Positions 19,646-43,118 of a stretch of DNA of 64,000 nucleotides are shown here, one piece after another. The position numbers and the translations under genes are program-made. The DNA is from Haematococcus lacustris (lineage: Eukaryota > Chlorophyta > Chlorophyceae > Chlamydomonadales > Haematococcaceae). Below the pieces are notes generated by a model. The model was not told the origin of the DNA, searched no databases, and saw only the letters and a list, made by a program, of their open reading frames with translations. Location of the stretch: positions 6,681,538 through 6,745,537 of the forward strand of contig JASKMD010000029.1 in NCBI GenBank assembly GCA_030144725.1. Direction: 5' to 3'. Within the stretch, counting starts at the first letter, position 1. Every line of letters starts with the position of its first letter.

Positions 19646-19818
19646 TGTTACGTGACCATGTAAGGCTAAGCTAATGCCGGTTGAGAGATCTGGATCTCCC
19701 CTGTGAGAAGTGTGATGTGGTGAGGTGATCTGAGGCCGGGTTCGATTCCCGGGCAGACTTCCAACGCAACGCCCAGTCTGTCACGGAGAACTCAATCACC
19801 GCCACTCGTCACGCAACA
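19646..19818 (+). repeat. gypsy-2 3' LTR (173 bp)
   Basis: This copy appears identical to 14890-15062. The B-box copy is at 19739-19749. Confidence 0.95.
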
Positions 19819-19823
19819 CCCCC

Positions 19824-20003
19824 CCCTGGCAGCAGCTGGCAGTTGGAACTGGTGCCGCCCCTGGGATGCCCACCCCTCCAGCTGAGCAGCAGGGGGTCAG
19901 GGCGGAGCTGGACACAAGCTGGACACGCAAGCGGAGGGCGGGCGGGAGGGATCGGACCCAACATGTCGAGCAAGGTAACGTAGCAATGGCCTACACACCT
20001 TGA
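19824..20003 (+). pseudogene. hAT-like transposase remnant, segment 3 of 3 (C-terminus)
   Basis: The sequence resumes the APPWQQL repeat exactly where segment 2 stops. It runs 60 codons to a TGA at 20001-20003, ending in a basic stretch (TRKRRAGGR) that may serve nuclear import. Segment lengths keep the phase across both retrotransposon insertions. Confidence 0.6.
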
Positions 20004-21065
20004 GTGGCCTTACCGAGTGGCCAGGTAGTAGGTACTACTCACGAATCGGTCAAGCAATGCAGCAGCCTTGTATACTTCCGAGCATGGGTGGAGGGGCGTC
20101 GTTACATCGGTTTGGCGTGCCATGTGCATTGCTTTGACTGCGGCGACTGTCCCTGACTGTTTGCAGAGGCTACTGGGCCACGTCGGTCGCGGCGATCGGT
20201 CGCGGCGAGGCCCGTATGAGCAAAACTGGCATGAATTTGAATGTAAAGATTTGAGCCGCCATAGCACTCAGCACAGTGCACAATATGTAATGTTACAAGC
20301 TGCACCACATAGCTGACAGAGTCCTCTATCCAGTGATGTGCGAAACATAAATAGAAACCACGTGGCTGAGACGCGGCGTCGTTTTGATTACCAGGGGTCG
20401 GTTTCCTATCATTTCCTGTCATGTTTTGCTAGTTGGGTCGCCTGACTTTAGCCCGTCCCTCGCAGGCCAAGCTGCGGAGCACCACGCCGCAGCGGGGCGT
20501 CGCGGTTTGACCTCTTGGAGTTCAGTACACGCGACAAAAAGTGACGGTACATTTTTTCGAGCCATTTTACCTGACCTTGTGGGACCTGACTTCATGCATC
20601 TCCCACACCCATGTGCAGGTTCTATCACTGCAGGTGCCAGTGGTTCTCAGATTGACATGGCCCTGTTGCGCAAGTGGCGGCACAAGTGGCGGCGATATCC
20701 AGCTACAGCAAGCCAACCTCACGGGGATGTGTAAGCGAGAGCTATAGAAGCATGAGCTAGTCGTAGACTACGACTCGTAGTCATGGAGGCACACACACAC
20801 CAGGTGGGCTGAGCTGAAGTGGGCATTAGGCGCACTGCCAGTAGCCTTTACAATGATGTGCTCGCGGACTGGCTTTGATCACAGCTCTTGCATTGTTATG
20901 GAGTAGCATGAGGGCTGTAGAGATACGCCGCCTCTTATGTCGCCATGCGTGCCATTGGCAGGATGGCAGTTAAACCATCTGACATTTCCCGCGTCCCAGC
21001 ACAACGAACGACGTTACATCGTCGCACCGCGATACGACGTCAACGCGTTATCTGCCGTCGCTGCA
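20004..21065. other. intergenic stretch with a 43-bp copy of the 8.35-kb sequence
   Basis: TGACTTTAGCCCGTCCCTCG and the following 23 bases at 20443-20485 repeat 8348-8390 exactly. No other gene-like sequence is seen up to the exonuclease start. The short ORFs here lack recognisable domains. Confidence 0.6.
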
Positions 21066-22719
21066 ATGACAGCATTATTGCCGCCGGGCCCTTACTTCTG
21101 CATCGACGTAGAATGCGTGGCGACGTCCACGCATCATAATGGGCGAGCGGTAGCTCAGATAAGCTTGGTGGACCAAGCCGAGCGAGTGAGAAATCACAGG
21201 TCCATTTGGCCAGTCCCCAGCAAGGTTTACTGTTATTGTGAATGTCGCTGTTGCGCACGACACAAAACAGCTCAATGCATTATTTTCACGGAACAATGAC
21301 ACTCCAAGCATAGCAAGCACCATCATAAGCTCCAGCATTACCACCGTGACCATGACTGCTGCTGCCACGAAGTTGAGTAGGGCAGAACTGCAGCAAGGCA
21401 CTGCTGGGCAGTCAGACCTAACGCATGGATGCCTCATGTGTTGACTGGCAGTGCCAGTATGAAAGGAGCGGTTGTGCTGGGAAGCTCAAGACATTGCATG
21501 GGAGGACATTGAGCTCACCACATGCTGTCTCTGGTGGCGCATCGCACACAGGATGCCACTGCACAGCCATGACCGGTTGCCCACATGGCTGCAGGTCATC
21601 CTCAACCTGTATGTTAAGCCTGAGCAACCAGTGGTGTCTTACCTGCAGCCCCTGACAGGTGAGGAACACAGGGGCTGCAGCTGTATGGGCGCTGACGAGT
21701 GATCCATGCACATGGGCAATGCGTAGTGCATACGTGCATAGGTCAAGATGTTAAGAGCTGTCAGCGTACTAATGCCCAGCCAGCCAGCCATGACAAGCCC
21801 CCAAACAAGCGCCACGAGCACAAGCGCCACACGCACCACAAGCACCCTCACCACAGCACAAGCGCCATCCACCGGCTTGCTCCTGTTCTCTAGCTTACCC
21901 GACCTCCCTCCTGCCACCAGGCCTGAATAAACGGTTGCTGGATGAGTACGGCATGCGGCTACAAGATGCCGTGGCCACGGTGCGCGCCCACCTGCCCCGC
22001 AATGCCATCCTAGTGGGTCAGAGCATCAGCAAGGACGTGGAGTGGCTGGGGTTGAAGGAGGGCGTGGACTTTGCGGAGCTCAGGGGTGAGTCGGCAGCAG
22101 CAGCAGCAGCAGCAGCAGCAGTTGGCTCAGGAACTACATTAGCAGCAGGAGCGCCGGCAGTGGCAATGGCAGAGACGGTGGCAGGGGTGTCAGCTGCAGG
22201 CTGCAGGAGGTGTGGATCAGTAGAGTTGGATCAGTATAGTACTTATTTCAGCCAATACGGTGTTACACTGTCAGTCTGGGGCTGGGGGCTGGGGCTGGGT
22301 CGGCAGCGAGGAGCGGCACCCCCAGCTCTGCTGGCAATGGCCCCTGTCCTGTGTTGCTCTGTACCAAGGCATGGCACATGGAGTTCAACACATGTGCTCT
22401 TGCAAGTGTGAGCTGCCACCGTGCCTCACACCTCACTCCTGTCCCCTCACCTGCATCTGATGGCCTGCCAGCCGGCTGCCCGCAGACCTGGCTGGCATGT
22501 TCCGAGTCCACAACCCTCGCTACAAGAGGTGAGGCCGCAACCACGCCTCCTGACACCACGCTGGAATGCGATGCAGCACAGCTCATTCCCAGGGTCTATT
22601 GCCAGCACGGCCAGTGATGCCGCTTCACGCTGCTGACCCTGGCCTCAGCCCAGACTGACAGCGGTGCACCCCACCGTCTCTGACAGTGCCACTGCCAGCG
22701 CTCCTGCTGCAGTGTTCGA

Positions 22720-22769
<50 letters not shown>

Positions 22770-23966
22770 TTAACTCACCCCTCCCTGCCTCCCTGCAGTT
22801 GCCTGTATCCCTGCAGCATGCCGGTGTAATAAAGCCGTGTCCGCTGACTGAGTGCCTGATGCAGCACATAGCAGGGCCGTACCTACTGCAACTGGCTGTG
22901 GGGGCCCATGCGGTGTAGAGGTGCAGACCGCATGCGCTGCTGTGGACGCTCTGCCTGAGCCAACTGACAACATTCTGCTGTGTGTGCTCTGCAGCTGGAC
23001 TGTGTTCAGCTTAGATGCAGTGGCAAAGGTCCTGCTCAACTGGCAGGTGAATGGTAGCAAATGGTGTGGGGCAGGGGAGAAGGGCAGGGGAGGTGCAGGC
23101 GTGCAAGAGAGTGGGACGGCACGGGGGTTATGATTGCAGTGGCAGCAGCAGCGGCAGCGGCAGCTGCAGCAGCAGCAGCAGGAGCAGCGAGAGCAGGGGC
23201 AGCAAGGGGGCCAGCAAGTTTACCTATGTCCCATCAACCAAGCTCTTCATGAAGACTGTTACTCTTCTAGGTTGGGATGGTCATGGTGGGGTGAAAAGTT
23301 ATAGGAACACGGCTGCAGCCAGCCAGGCTCACCTCACCATCATCATGCTCCCTGCCCCTACGCCCTCATCCCTGCGCTGAGTCATGTCATTCACGAGCCC
23401 TGTTTCACCCCTCCCCATGAAGGGACCTTTTGCCCACCCCTCCCCTCCCATCCCTCACCCCACCCCTCACTCTCACCCCCGCCCCCTCTGACCCTGACCT
23501 CCACCCTTGCCTATCATCCAGTGCCACCGCTGCCTTGCCCTGTTGGCCAGGCGCCGGAGGGCGGCGGAGACCACAATGCGGTGCAGGACGCAGTCAAGTC
23601 CATACGTGTGTTCAACCACTACATCCGCCTCACGGCCCAACCCGGGGCCCTGGAGGCGGCTCAGGTAGGCAGGGCCCACTACAGGGCAGAGGAGGGGAGG
23701 TGTGACGATGTGATTGGGAGGTAAGAACAGAGCTGCCCCTTCCCCCTGCCCTGACCCTGACCCCGGCTTCGACCCCAAGGCTGACCCAGGACCTGACCCT
23801 GACCCTGACCCTGACCTCCCTCTACCTGTTGTCGGGTCCACACCTGCAGGCCGCCCTCCTAGCCGCTCCCCCCATGGTGCCCTTTTCCCGCCGCCATGCT
23901 ACCTTTGAGGGGGTGTGCATGGGCAACCGCAAACAGTGCAGCTGTGGGGCACCCTTTTTCTCTTAA
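21066..23966 (+). CDS. DEDDh 3'-5' exonuclease domain protein (RNase T/REX-like)
   Basis: This small nuclear or cytoplasmic exonuclease-fold protein (224 residues) probably trims 3' ends of RNA or DNA; its exact substrate is unknown. The exons are 21066-21185, 21595-21658, 21921-22085, 22486-22528, 22995-23046, 23551-23664 and 23850-23966. All are bounded by GT-AG with matching phases (0, 1, 1, 2, 0, 0). Exo I is FCIDVEC in exon 1 (catalytic Asp, Glu). Exon 2 carries VKPEQPVVSYLQPLTG, the usual family block. Exo II (ILVGQSISKDVEWL) is in exon 3 with its Asp. Exo III (HNAVQD, the His and the last Asp of DEDDh) is in exon 6. The last exon encodes a cysteine-containing tail (MGNRKQCSCGAPFF). An upstream in-frame Met at 20937 would add 43 residues, but 21066 places the domain as in relatives. 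Introns 3 and 4 contain AGC/TGC microsatellites. Confidence 0.88.
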
Positions 23967-25135
23967 GGTGGCTGACCAGCCCACCACCTCCACATTCCTA
24001 GACCATGACCCAGGACCATGTCAAGTTGCCTGGCTTGGGCCAGCACACGTTGTGCTTGAGTCCTTGCCATGTGCTGATTAGGCTGCTGAGCCCTCCCCAC
24101 ATAGCCCAGCATTGCAGTGGGCACAGGTAGCCACCAATGGTCGTGCAGCCGTTCTTTCGGGTTTAGGTCGTTAGAGTCGTTTACAAAGCCTTGGTAGACA
24201 GGCAGACTGGTCGTGGCGGGCTACCTCTCGTTCGTGTGCCCCTGCCTTTACCTGACAAGTGCAGCTCTCGCTATGGTAAGCAGGCAGCATGGGGCAGCAA
24301 GGGGCAGGTTGCATTGGGCAGGTAGCGCAGGCCATGAGGGCGATGGGCCAACGCGTCTCGTGGCTTGTGGCAAAGGTGTGCCAGGGGCTGCTCCACTGCT
24401 TCTAATCAGCCAGAATAGCAATGAGGTATGCAATAGATGTTGATGTGACATGTGACTTGAGAGTGGAGAGCGACTTATGAGGGGAGGGCATTGATCGGGG
24501 TTCAAGTGTGTTGGAGCGCTGCCTTGGAGGTGGTAGTGCGCATGCTGTGAAATCAAGCAGGTGGTGGGAGGGGGTTATGTGTGAAGTATGTTGTGACGGT
24601 CGACCCATCGACTCATCATCAGGTTAGCCACACATTTGTCAGTGACACCTTGGTCAACTTTAATACTGAATACGACCGAGGCCAAAGCAGTTTCGATTGC
24701 GAGGGCGGGGGCTACCACGCAAGCAAACATGTAAAATGAAAACAGCAACAGCTGAATGGCCATAGCGGCACACAATGGCATCAGTTGGGCACATGCTATA
24801 CACAGAGAATTGCGTGGTTCCGGACACCCTGTTTCTCGTGTTCTCTTGTTTCTTCCCCGGAAGCCCGCGTTCCTTTCCGCGCATCGCGTTGTTAGGTGGT
24901 TGCTAGACTGGTTGTCGGGTCGCTTCATGTTTGCGTGGGAGGTGTAGATCAGGGAATGCTGTAGATCAGCATGTGCATGCCTATAATAATAGACAGTCCG
25001 GCGTCTCAATGCCCTGCGCATCGGACGGATGATCCCCTCTGTCGATCGAATTTGTCGCTGCTGTGGCGTCAACACTGCACAAACGGATCGTGAGATGGAT
25101 GATGGCCATGGTGTGGACGACGTCGCAACGCCTGG
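23967..25135. other. intergenic stretch between convergent genes
   Basis: This region separates the 3' ends of the plus-strand exonuclease and minus-strand GCS1. A TGTAA motif for the plus strand lies at about 24730. No gene or repeat of note was found, and short ORFs on both strands have no recognisable features. Confidence 0.55.
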
Positions 25136-36262
<11,127 letters not shown>

Positions 36263-36853
36263 AGCGTAGCAGGCTTTGCAGCAGACACAGTACCAGTCGC
36301 TTCGGTACGGTCTCCTTTGAAGTGTGATGACCCGCTCCTCTTCCAGCGATCCTATATCGAGGACACCTTGGAATGCTTGTTTAATAACGAGTTGGCACTG
36401 TGGGTAGCCGCTGTTGATGTAAGGCATAGGCTGAGAAGAACATGCTTCTCTTTCGTTGCCATGTTTGAAACTCAGATCCAACGTCGTTTGTTGTGCCAGA
36501 ACGCGTGAGATGTCAGATGGTTAGACTCAGTTCAATATTATAGTCGAACTGCAGCCCGCGGCCCGCGACCCCGAACATATTTCTAGGTGCGGGAGCAGTT
36601 GCGACCAGTGCGGCGGGGTGTACAAGCTCATTACAGGCGAGCCGAGCAGCTAAGAAGGCTATGTGACCTAACCGGCAATGTACATGGGATGTAACATGTA
36701 ACGTAACATGACATGTAACGTTACACGGATCCGGACGCTCCCTATTCAACTGACATCCTTTCAATCCATGGCACGCATGGCGACATAAGAGGCGGCGTAT
36801 CTTTACAGCCCTCATGCTACTCCACAATGAAGCAAGAGTTGTAAGCAAACACC
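36263..36853. repeat. GCS1 upstream region with an inverted copy of the 5.5-kb dispersed repeat
   Basis: The part from about 36545 to 36750 is the reverse complement of 5462-5665 (about 85 percent by eye). It includes GGATCCGGACGCTCCCTATTC and the GTAACGTTAC palindrome region. It lies 280-490 bp upstream of the GCS1 start. No TATA box was recognised. Confidence 0.65.
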
Positions 36854-36857
36854 AGCT

Positions 36858-38358
36858 GGTCACCCCCGCCATTGGCCCCGCAAATGTGAGACGGTCTGGG
36901 GCGCGAATCTCCGTGTAGCTCGTGACAAAGTTTTGACGCAGTCGGGTGTAACAGGCGTATGCGGCACCCAGCAGCCGCAAAACACTAGCTCAGATCGGCG
37001 CCCGCCCAAACCTGACCTGTGCCTTCCGCTCCTAAAAGACTCACGCACATCATAAAGCGAGGCTGGCAATCCCTCTACGCACGCCGTAAGCCAACGGCAC
37101 AAGTGCAGTACGCCTGCTTGCATGTCAGTGCATGGAGCATATAATTCGTGAATATGCGCACAAGTCAGCCAGCTGGCACCCCTTACCTCATTTACGTCGC
37201 GGCATGACTCTATGCAAATAAAAGCTGCATCATGACAGCACTACATCAATACTTGGCATTATGTTCTCGGGATGGCTTTTGCTTTCATTGTTACATGTGC
37301 CGTGGTGCCTCAACCTTCTCCCTCAACTTCAGCAGGCACATGTCACGCAAAACCATTACAGCAATACATGTATCGATGCTCAAACGCCTTGCAACACCAC
37401 TACAGAAGACATGTATCGCTGATGCCAAGCACATGCATTGATGTAAGAAGGTGGCAACACCACACAACACAACAACACCTCAACAACACACCACCACCAC
37501 AACAACACAATGACTTATGCCTCACACACCACCTATGCTATGTGCACAACAAGCAAGGACTGGCTGCACCTCCTTGCTATAGCTAACACTCACTACGGGA
37601 CTGGTAAGCACCTTGCCTTGCTGCCTATGCCCCATGGCACCAAATCAGGCTGGGCTGGGCTGGACTGGGCACTGGTATCTTTTGGATGGCATCCTGCAGC
37701 AAAATACACATAACCATGTCAGGCCCACATAGGAGACATTACCTATCTAAAACAATGCATGAAAATCAGGTTGGGGACTGCTGTGTGCTTCCCTCAGCTG
37801 TTCATGCCTGTCATGCGTTGCGCAAGTGTGCGCGTGAACATCAAACTGACCTAGACAAGGTGAGGTAAATTACAACCTTACTCACCTCTTGCTCACTGTT
37901 TTCAAGAGCGGATTCCCTTGCTGCACTCCTGCTTGGAAGAGCCTTGGGCTGCTGTGGGTTTGATGCTGATCCTCACAATAGCCAAGCACCTGTGGAGGTC
38001 AGCAGATTTGGTTGCATGTGTTGACATTGTATGCAAAACGCATTAAGGAACAGCACCCCGTGCTTACCTGAGATGTATTCGCGAGTTGCCCAGTCCAATG
38101 GCAGCAAAGGCTGCTCGGCACGGAAATGCCTCCGGCCACCAATCCACCTCTCCTGTTGCGACACGCATATAAACAGATGGAGAATGACATTGCGAAGCTA
38201 ATCAAGTCGTCGAGACAATGCAGTACAATCGACAAAAGAGGGCCTAACCTGCTAGCGACACCGTTGTGAGATGTAGAGCCCAATGGTGGAAGAATTACAT
38301 GCAGCGGATCAAAGACGGTGCCAAAAAGTGAATTGCGGGGCCAATGGCGGGGGTGACC
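36858..38358. mobile_element. 1.5-kb TIR element with GGTCACC ends and 4-bp TSD
   Basis: The end GGTCACCCCCGCCATTGGCC, extended by CCGCAA, at 36858 is matched by its exact inverse ending at 38358. AGCT borders both sides (36854-36857 and 38359-38362). The first bases of the TIR are shared with the two elements at 60956-63615. No transposase is recognisable, so the element is non-autonomous. Its right part holds several short unknown ORFs. Confidence 0.75.
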
Positions 38359-38362
38359 AGCT

Positions 38363-38856
38363 GCGGGCTCATTGTTGACAGGCTACTGCAAGAGGGCCTT
38401 CTCGCGGGGCGGGGCGGGGCGGGGGCCGGGGCGGGGGGCGGGGCGGGGGCCGGGGCGGGGGGCGGGGCGGGGGGCGGGGCTGGGGGCGGGGCTGGGGGCG
38501 GGGCGGGGGCGGGGCGGGGGGCGGGGCGGGGGGCGGGGCGGGCGCAATAACAACGTGAAGCAGCGACAGAACTGTGTGCAACGACTTCACAATCGAGCAA
38601 ACAACCACTCATGCTATCAAACGATGCAGTATACTAGCTGACGCAACAGATACAATGATGACACGCGAATGATGGAGTGCATTCGCTACAAGAAGACGAC
38701 GGAAGCTCCACAGGCGGGTGTTCGGTTGGCGGCGCTGATCAACAATTATCAAGTCAACGGTCTGACACCGACGCTTTTCTTCCATCCGCACAGTTTCTAC
38801 GGCATCGGTCTCTCAACCCTCCACGCTAGTGCATCCCCGGCGCCAGAGCCCTGGTT
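38363..38856. repeat. intergenic stretch with G-rich GGGGCGGGGC run
   Basis: A degenerate array of GGGGCGGGGC/GGGGCCGGGGC units fills about 38400-38545 just outside the TIR element. The remainder, up to the ACX4 stop, is 3' flanking DNA without a gene. Confidence 0.7.
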
Positions 38857-41800
38857 TCAGGCTTGCACGTCCACAGGTGCCTGCTTCTTCTTCCCGGACT
38901 GCGGCGCGCGGATGGCGCCGACGCCGGTAATGCCGCGGCCCGCTACCAAGACGTTAACGTCGTAAGTGCCCTCGTATGTGTAGTACGCCTCCAAATCGCA
39001 GAACGCCTGTGCAGAAACACATACGAGCCAGTTGCCTCAGCCGCAGCTGGTGAGTTGCCTCGTCACATGTAGCCAACCTGACAAAGGGCTGGCACATTGC
39101 TGCAAGGCCCTTACTAGCAGCTCGGCTAGCCTGGTGCACGATACTTGGCTCACGACCTCTAAGCCTTCAGCCATCTCCACCTCCATGGGTCGAGGGCAAT
39201 ACATGCAACCCTCCATGCCCTGCCCATGCCCGCCCAGACAACCAAGCCCCCTCGCAGGCCTTGGCGCATGCACCCACCTTGGCAATGTTGAAGTCTGTGA
39301 GGATGCCGTTGCCACCGAGGATCTCCCGACCCAGCGCCATGACCTCCCGGCCCCGAAGCGTGGTCCAAGACTTTACTAGGCTGGCCTGCACAGTGCAAAG
39401 CCCATGTGGTCATGAAGCCAAGGCCAACGGAGCTGGCTGCAAGGTGGAGGTGTGGGTACGACATCACCAGACGCCCCATGGACAGCTAAGGACAGCACAA
39501 TGACATCTCTCAGCCGCCCTGCACAGAGCAAGGCGTGTGAGCAGTGCAAAGCTGCACCCTAGCAGCTGCCCTGCACCTGTTGCTGTTCCCGCTGCTGCAA
39601 AGGGGGGCCACACGGATGCAATACCTGTTGAGCAGCTGCCAGCCGTGCTGCTGCTGACCACTGTCTACTAACCCCGCACCTGCTCATGGGTCATGCGCCC
39701 CTCCTCATACAGCTTGCTGAGACGCCAGGCCATGAGGAACATGGCCTGAGTGCACAGGGAGCAAGCAGCCAGCACACTTGTGGTGAACGACAGCCCGCAC
39801 CGCAGGCCGCTGCATAGTTGCTGCTGCTGGCTGCTGCTGCTGGCTGCTGCTGCTGGCTGCTGCTGCTGGCTGCTGCTGCTGCTGGCTGCTAGTTGCTGCT
39901 ATTGCTAACTGCTCTGGAATAACATCAGGCAGGCAGAGCGGCACCAGCTCCTCGCTGACCAGCTCCAATGCACGGCCTAGCAACACCGTATGACATGCAT
40001 GGTGTGTGACGATAGCAACCGCTCCAACCAGTCAAGCCAGGTCAGGAGGTCAAGCCAGGAGCTCAGGTGGAGGGGTGTTGTGCAGACCAGCAGGGGTGAC
40101 ATGCAGTGGAGTGGGGTGTGGGATCTGTGGAGGGTGGGGAGGGCGGCGCACCTGGATGTTGCCCAGCATGCGCACCAGCCGCTCCTGCACCAGCTGAAAG
40201 CCGCCCAGCGGCGTACCAAACTGCTCCCGCTGAGCAACATAGCGCGCTGCCACGTCATACACCCCCATGGCCAGGCCGACCGGCTGCCAGGCCACCATGA
40301 TGCGGCTGATGGCCAGCACCTAAGCACGCCAGGCGGCACGCAGGAGATGTGGGTGGGGGCAGGGTGGGGTGGCATGAGCATTGTGGCAGGGCCGCCATTG
40401 CGGTGGTGGTGGGGCTGGAGGCCAAGCTACCTTGTTGGTGTCTTTGAACGACTCCACGCCGGGCAACCGCGCGGAGTCAGGCACAAAGCAGCGCTCGAAC
40501 GTCATGTCTGCATTCTGAGGACAAGCAGGGGGCCAGGGGCCAGGGGGCAGGGCAAGGGGCAGCATTTCGCAGCCTGGTGGGCGTAGCACAGGCTTCATAA
40601 GACGGCAGGGAGGCAGCATTGCTCGCACAGGCCTGTAAACAATGTGGCAGAGGGATAGGGTGGCAGCAGCAAGGCAGGGTGGCAGGCTGCCCTGCACCGC
40701 CTGGCTGGCCCTGAGGCCCCTGCTGCACCCGGCTGAAGCAGGTAGCCTCATGGGAGGCTAACAGGAGCCCCAGGCCCTAGGGCACTGCCCAGAGCGCCTA
40801 CAGGTTGTGGCAGCTCAGGCCCTCACAGCAGCAGAAGCAGCAGAAGCAGCAGCAGGGCGGAAACAAGCTGCTAGTGTCTGGCCCAACTTTCTGGGCCTGG
40901 CCCTTCCCCCCCTCCATGAGCTTGACTATGTTCACCTGCACGCATCTCAGGGCGATCTTGTTCTCAATCTTAGTGGGTTTGAAGCCAGCGGCACCCTTAC
41001 GCACAATGAACGCGTTGACCTGCACGGGTGTGTATGGACCCAGCTGGTGGCTGCATTGCATGCAATCACTTAGCAGCAGTGGGCACTTAGAAGCACTTGA
41101 GGCATTGTGGCAATGCCAGCTGGCAGCAGCAGAGGCAGGTTAGCTAGATTATCAGCTATGGCAGGCTTGGCTGCAGCAGGTTGGCTGGGGCTTTGTGTGA
41201 GGACAGGTGCAGGCACGACACAGTCACCACTGGTAATGATGACACTGGCGTGCATCAGGGGAGGACTGCTGCATGGGGCGTGGACAGCATTTTGCCGCTG
41301 TGGAATTGAACCTATGACCTGTCAGTTGTGGGCACCAGCCATGACCAATTGAACCACTGCCCGCACGACAGGGCGGGATGCTGCACGACAAGCTGTTGCC
41401 CAGTGGTTGCAGCAGTGGTTGCCAGCACAGTGTAGAAGAGCTGTGTACAGGCATAGGGTGTGCTAGGGCAGGGGCGGTGGCTGACCTGGCCTGACTCTGA
41501 ACTGCGCGCCCACACCACCACCACGTCAGCAAAGGTGCCATTGCCAATCCAGCGCTTGTGACCGTCCAGCATCCAACCGCCCGGCACCTGGTTGACACGC
41601 AGCGCTGCCAGCCCATGAAGTAGGGACATGCGAGGAGAGAAGAATGTGAGAAGAGGGAAAACATGTGAGAACAGAGGAAGACACGTGGCCCATGTCCAGC
41701 TGACATGCCCCAGCCTTTTGACATCCTAGCTGCTGGCACTCTTGGGGGCAGTAGATGAGGGAAAGGGGGGATGAGGGAAGTTGCAGAGGGGGACAGGTGG

Positions 41801-43073
41801 AAGGGGATGCGTTCCCATGTCCCTGCTCATTCACCACCACTGACCCTGATGGTGACAGGGTGGAGGTTCAAAGGTTGTCTGCTGCTCTACACATGACAAG
41901 CCTACTGTCCTGCTGACGATCTCATAGCCGCTGGTGCTTGGTGGGGCAGAGGGGGAGGGGGACAAGGGTCTACACCAGTAATACGTAACGATTGAAATTA
42001 AAAGCTTGTTTTCTAGTCCCATCGTGACCAGCATCAGCTTGGCTGTTTTGGAGGGGAAAAAATCAATGGTCTAGACCCTGCCCCTGCTGGCCCTGGTGGC
42101 ACTGGCCTGGTGGGCACTGACCTTGGTGGCTGTGCAGGTGAGGGCGGAGGCGTCTGAGCCATTGGAGGGTTCAGTGAGGGCCCAGCAGCCCACCAGGTCA
42201 AAGGAGGCCAGGCGGGGCAGCAGCTCCTGCTTCTGATCCTCGGAGCCCTGGAGGATGAGAACGAGGGTTTGAGGTGATTCATCACATCACAACCCATCAC
42301 ACCCCACAAATCCACACCCCACCCTCATCACACACAGGGCAGCAGCTGCTGGGATGCTGCGTGAGCCTCAGCATCAGTGCTTGCCGCATGAGGCGGCATG
42401 TGCTTGCCACCAGTAAAGGGACGCAGGGGCAGTGTACAGTGCTAGTGCTGCAGCCAGAGTAGTGTGTGCAAAGGGTGGTGGTGGTGGTTGCAGCCTCACA
42501 CGAGGGCAGAGAGGTGTCAAGGCAGGTGTCACACTAGACAATACCACTGTGCCATAGGTGCTGCAGAGGCTGGGGCTGGGGGTGAGGATTGGGGGTGGAG
42601 GTTGGTGTGTGGGCTTGGGCGTGGAAGTGGGGCATGGTGTCCCCACCAGCTGTATCAGGGGCTCTGCTGCCTGGTCCTGCCTGGACTGCCACACTTGCCA
42701 GCAGAGAGATGGTTAGCATAGCCAGGTACGAGTGCACCAGCAGGAAGGTGCTCAGGCTGCCGTCCACCCGTGCCATCTCCACCACAGCGATGGCGTTGCT
42801 CATGATGCTTAGGTTCTGCAGTGCCCACAGGAGTGAACCAGTCACACTCTGGGGCCGAGAAACGAGCTGGGCACCCACCTAGGGTTGGCTGCCGTAGCCA
42901 CCTGGCTGGCTCTGATGATAGCAGGCTCTGGTGATAGCAGGCAGGATGATCATCAAGGGTAGGCCGCAGAAGGCTGTGCGCAGACTGATCCCTTGACCTA
43001 CAGGTCCACTGTGTGACAGCCCAGCTGCCTGGCTGCCTTCCAATGGAGTGATATGCCTGCTGCTGCTGCTGCC

Positions 43074-43118
<45 letters not shown>

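Larger units (their letters stand above)
14890..19818 (+). mobile_element. Ty3/gypsy chromovirus retrotransposon (gypsy-2), gag-less
   Basis: Short 173-bp LTRs (14890-15062 and 19646-19818) look identical, and the duplication CCCCC lies at 14885-14889 and 19819-19823. The internal part is only about 4.6 kb. It holds protease, RT/RNase H and integrase/chromodomain in three separate frames, and almost no room for gag. It sits in the Pro-rich repeat of the hAT-like gene, and excision restores that frame. The coding differs clearly from gypsy-1, so it is a separate family. Confidence 0.95.

Noticed and set aside
22081..22120. Poly-Ala coding extension of the exonuclease
   Set aside because: The AGC run lies just after a GTGAGT donor and is intronic; family alignment continues in the exon at 22486.
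41283..41356. Functional tRNA gene in ACX4 intron 5
   Set aside because: A and B boxes are good, but T-stem and acceptor pairing fail. It is kept as SINE-like.
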